Assembly (NCBI GenBank): GCA_002887195.1 | Contig: PJAB01001440.1 | Coordinates: 1-14,453, forward strand | Direction: 5' to 3' | DNA from: Chrysochromulina parva | Lineage: Eukaryota > Haptophyta > Prymnesiales > Chrysochromulinaceae | Length of the DNA stretch: 14,453 nucleotides | Shown: in pieces, positions 12,868 through 14,453 of the stretch | Position numbering within the stretch: the stretch's first letter is position 1 | Layout: each line of letters begins with the position of its first letter | Position numbers and translations under genes: made by a program | The notes under the pieces: model-generated | The model's input: only the letters and a program-made list of their open reading frames with translations | The model's database searches: none | What the model was told of the DNA's origin: nothing

Positions 12868-14154
12868 TTAGAGTTCAGTCTTCGGCTTCGCGCCACCAGC
12901 TTCATGCTGCACCACCCAGCTAGCCCATCGCTCACCCTCGACGGTGTGCGAGCGGCGTCCGAGTCTGCGTTTGATCTCGAGCTCCTCATCAACCCTCAAG
13001 AGAGCTTCCCTGTAGACATCGCTGCTCTGCGGCCCGAAGCACGCGGCGACGCGTTGCTCGTCGCGACAGAAGCGCTTGCGCATGTGCAACGCATGGGGAT
13101 CTTCATTGGCTGGGCCGGGCGGTGTGCAGTCGATCATGTCGCACGAGTCCTGGCCGCCCAGCCCGAGCGTGAACGGCTCGAGGTTGCACGTGGCGTGCCA
13201 CCACGCTGTCGGCACCACCATCACCTCGCCTGCATGCTGTAAGCAGTGTGTCACTCCAACGCGGTTGCCCCAACTCAGCATTTCAATCCGATCTCCATCT
13301 CGGCAGGTCGGGTTGTCGGGTTTGGGCGCATCGCCCGATGAGTCGGCCACGTACCATAGCTTGCGCCCCGCCACTAGCCCGATCCACGCGAGCCCGTGGG
13401 TCGCCATACGCACGCCCTCCTGGGCGCCCCCCATGCTGAGCACCAGAGTCCCACAAGCGCGCCCGAGCACGTCACGAGGGCAGAGCCAGTCGGCACTCGC
13501 CTTGCGCAGCGCGCCGATGAAGTCCTCCTCCGCCTCGGCGTTGCCGTACTCGAAATCGTACAGCACCACGTGCATCTGCCGGCTCGAGTCGAGAGATTCC
13601 AGGGCCTCACGAATGGGCACGAGCGTCGACTTCGGGTCCTCGCCAGTGCCCATCTGGACGAGCTTCTTGTATGCTGGTACGACACGCTTGATTAACACGC
13701 CATGATCGCCGAAGGCTTCTCGGAACCCTTCGATCGTCGACCAGTTCCGCATCGCAGGCCAGTTATCGATGAGCCCCGTGATGAGCGTGGGCCGGGATAG
13801 CACGCGTGCCCGTTCAACATACGAGAGTGCACGGAGCTCACTTGCCGACACGCGCTGGCACGTGGGCGGTTCGCCCTGCACATCAGGCGCTGTAATGTGC
13901 TCATCCAGCGCTGGAAGTGGGGACGGCGACGGCGGATCCGGCCGCAGGGGTGGCCTGGGACCAAGGGTTGATCGGCGGCATTCGTAGTGCTCATCGCAAT
14001 CACCGCATTCGTACTCTGTATCGCCGTTGAGCATGGCGCATGGGTTAGTGCACCACGCTTCGCAGAGTGCATGGGCGGACGACGGCAGGTACAGGCTGAA
14101 GAGAAACAGGCTTTGCCAGCGCGGCTGAACGAGCGTCCGCCGCGGTGCGTGCAT
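12868..14154 (-). CDS. ER/secretory JmjC (cupin) domain protein, JMJD8-like, with KTEL tail
   Basis: The frame is open up to 14382, but I start at the ATG at 14154 because it gives a clean signal peptide (residues about 8-29, LFLFSLYLPSSAHA), for 428 residues. A short Cys-rich module follows (C31, C35, C39, C50, C53, C58), then a Pro-rich linker. The JmjC-like fold spans about 100-335: an entry motif LITGLIDNWPAMRNW (about 124-138), a core strand segment with H253 and VAGRKLWYV, and GEVMVVPTAWWHATCNLEP carrying H320. These match the JMJD8/JMJD6-like cupin group of 2-oxoglutarate/Fe(II) dioxygenases. The usual first ligand pair is not intact: the position before THG is Ala where JMJD8-like proteins have a His. 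The protein ends KTEL, an ER-retrieval variant known from POGLUT1. It therefore probably acts on ER-lumen or secreted proteins and is not a histone demethylase. Confidence 0.8.
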   Translation of the reverse strand: MHAPRRTLVQPRWQSLFLFSLYLPSSAHALCEAWCTNPCAMLNGDTEYECGDCDEHYECRRSTLGPRPPLRPDPPSPSPLPALDEHITAPDVQGEPPTCQRVSASELRALSYVERARVLSRPTLITGLIDNWPAMRNWSTIEGFREAFGDHGVLIKRVVPAYKKLVQMGTGEDPKSTLVPIREALESLDSSRQMHVVLYDFEYGNAEAEEDFIGALRKASADWLCPRDVLGRACGTLVLSMGGAQEGVRMATHGLAWIGLVAGRKLWYVADSSGDAPKPDNPTCRDGDRIEMLSWGNRVGVTHCLQHAGEVMVVPTAWWHATCNLEPFTLGLGGQDSCDMIDCTPPGPANEDPHALHMRKRFCRDEQRVAACFGPQSSDVYREALLRVDEELEIKRRLGRRSHTVEGERWASWVVQHEAGGAKPKTEL

Positions 14155-14325
14155 GGCGGCGCGCGCGCGCTCACAACTTGTGTGCAAAAAGGGTTTCGGC
14201 CGGACAAGATGGGACAACAGGATGGACCATTTCGACGTAAAAAGACACCGGGGGGAGCCGAACGGTTCAGAACTTTGGCGGACTCTGAACAAATTGGCTG
14301 TGCACTCTCGCAGAAACCCGCGTGA

Positions 14326-14453
14326 ATGAACGCGAAGTTCCCTATTTGTGTCTTCTGCAGACGTGACCTCCTCCACGGTCATAGCGCTCCCCCCAGACCG
14401 CCACGATCCCAGCCTTACGAGTCTATCCCCGATTGGGAGCCTGATCCAGACAA
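14326..14453 (+). CDS. possible 5' end of a divergent gene (partial)
   Basis: From the ATG at 14326 the plus strand stays open to the window edge (42 codons and two bases). The reading starts MNAKFPICVFCRRDLLHG, with a CxxC pair that could begin a zinc-binding module, followed by a Pro/Arg-rich and then acidic stretch (SIPDWEPDPD). It would be divergent from the JmjC gene, with about 170 bp between starts. The opposite strand is also open here, so the call rests on composition and gene spacing and is weak. Confidence 0.3.
   Translation, partial: MNAKFPICVFCRRDLLHGHSAPPRPPRSQPYESIPDWEPDPD

Noticed and set aside
14155..14382. N-terminal extension of the JmjC protein to the ATG at 14382
   Set aside because: The extra 76 residues would bury the hydrophobic signal peptide and have no domain; the start at 14154 gives a normal secretory N terminus.

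Overview
The window looks like nuclear DNA of a GC-rich, gene-dense, intron-poor unicellular eukaryote, most likely a marine alga with a secondary red-lineage plastid. A haptophyte is my best guess, from general resemblance rather than a diagnostic marker. The supporting features are a eukaryotic PP1-type phosphatase, a signal-anchored GT77-like glycosyltransferase with GT-AG introns, a cytochrome b5/front-end desaturase, an ER-lumen JmjC protein with a KTEL tail, and a small protein with a signal-plus-transit leader ending in an ASA-Y cleavage motif like the ASAF motif of secondary plastids. Nothing suggests a prokaryotic, plastid or viral origin.

Left part (1-4674): the 3' end of an unrecognised gene (2-130), a palindrome-rich spacer, a small acidic coiled-coil protein (610-939), and a spacer with G-box palindromes. 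Next come a head-to-head pair made of an unrecognised minus-strand ORF (1322-1819) and an intronless PP1 catalytic subunit (2039-2998), then a protein of degenerate ten-residue repeats (3507-4055). The last one probably continues in another frame (3961-4419), through an unrecognised intron or a frameshift.

Middle (4675-11815): a lipid-desaturase neighbourhood. Two paralogous delta-9-type desaturases (4675-5793 and 8840-10054, both minus) flank a four-exon GT77/XEG113-like Golgi glycosyltransferase (5938-8513, plus). The second desaturase is divergent, across about 108 bp, from a cytochrome b5-fused front-end desaturase (10163-11815, plus). The arrangement would allow co-expression of the first double-bond (delta-9) step with a polyunsaturation step. 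All three introns of the glycosyltransferase carry internal tandem duplications, and one is flanked by a near-repeat of its own splice-site surroundings.

Right part (11816-14453): a GC-rich spacer, a small plastid-type single-pass membrane protein (12229-12636, minus), a secreted/ER JmjC-domain protein (12868-14154, minus), and what may be the start of a divergent gene running off the right edge (14326-end, plus).

I found no wholly new system. The most notable signals are the repeat-built introns, the desaturase cluster with presequence-like N termini, the hidden continuation of the decapeptide-repeat gene, and the ER JmjC protein that appears to lack one metal-binding residue.
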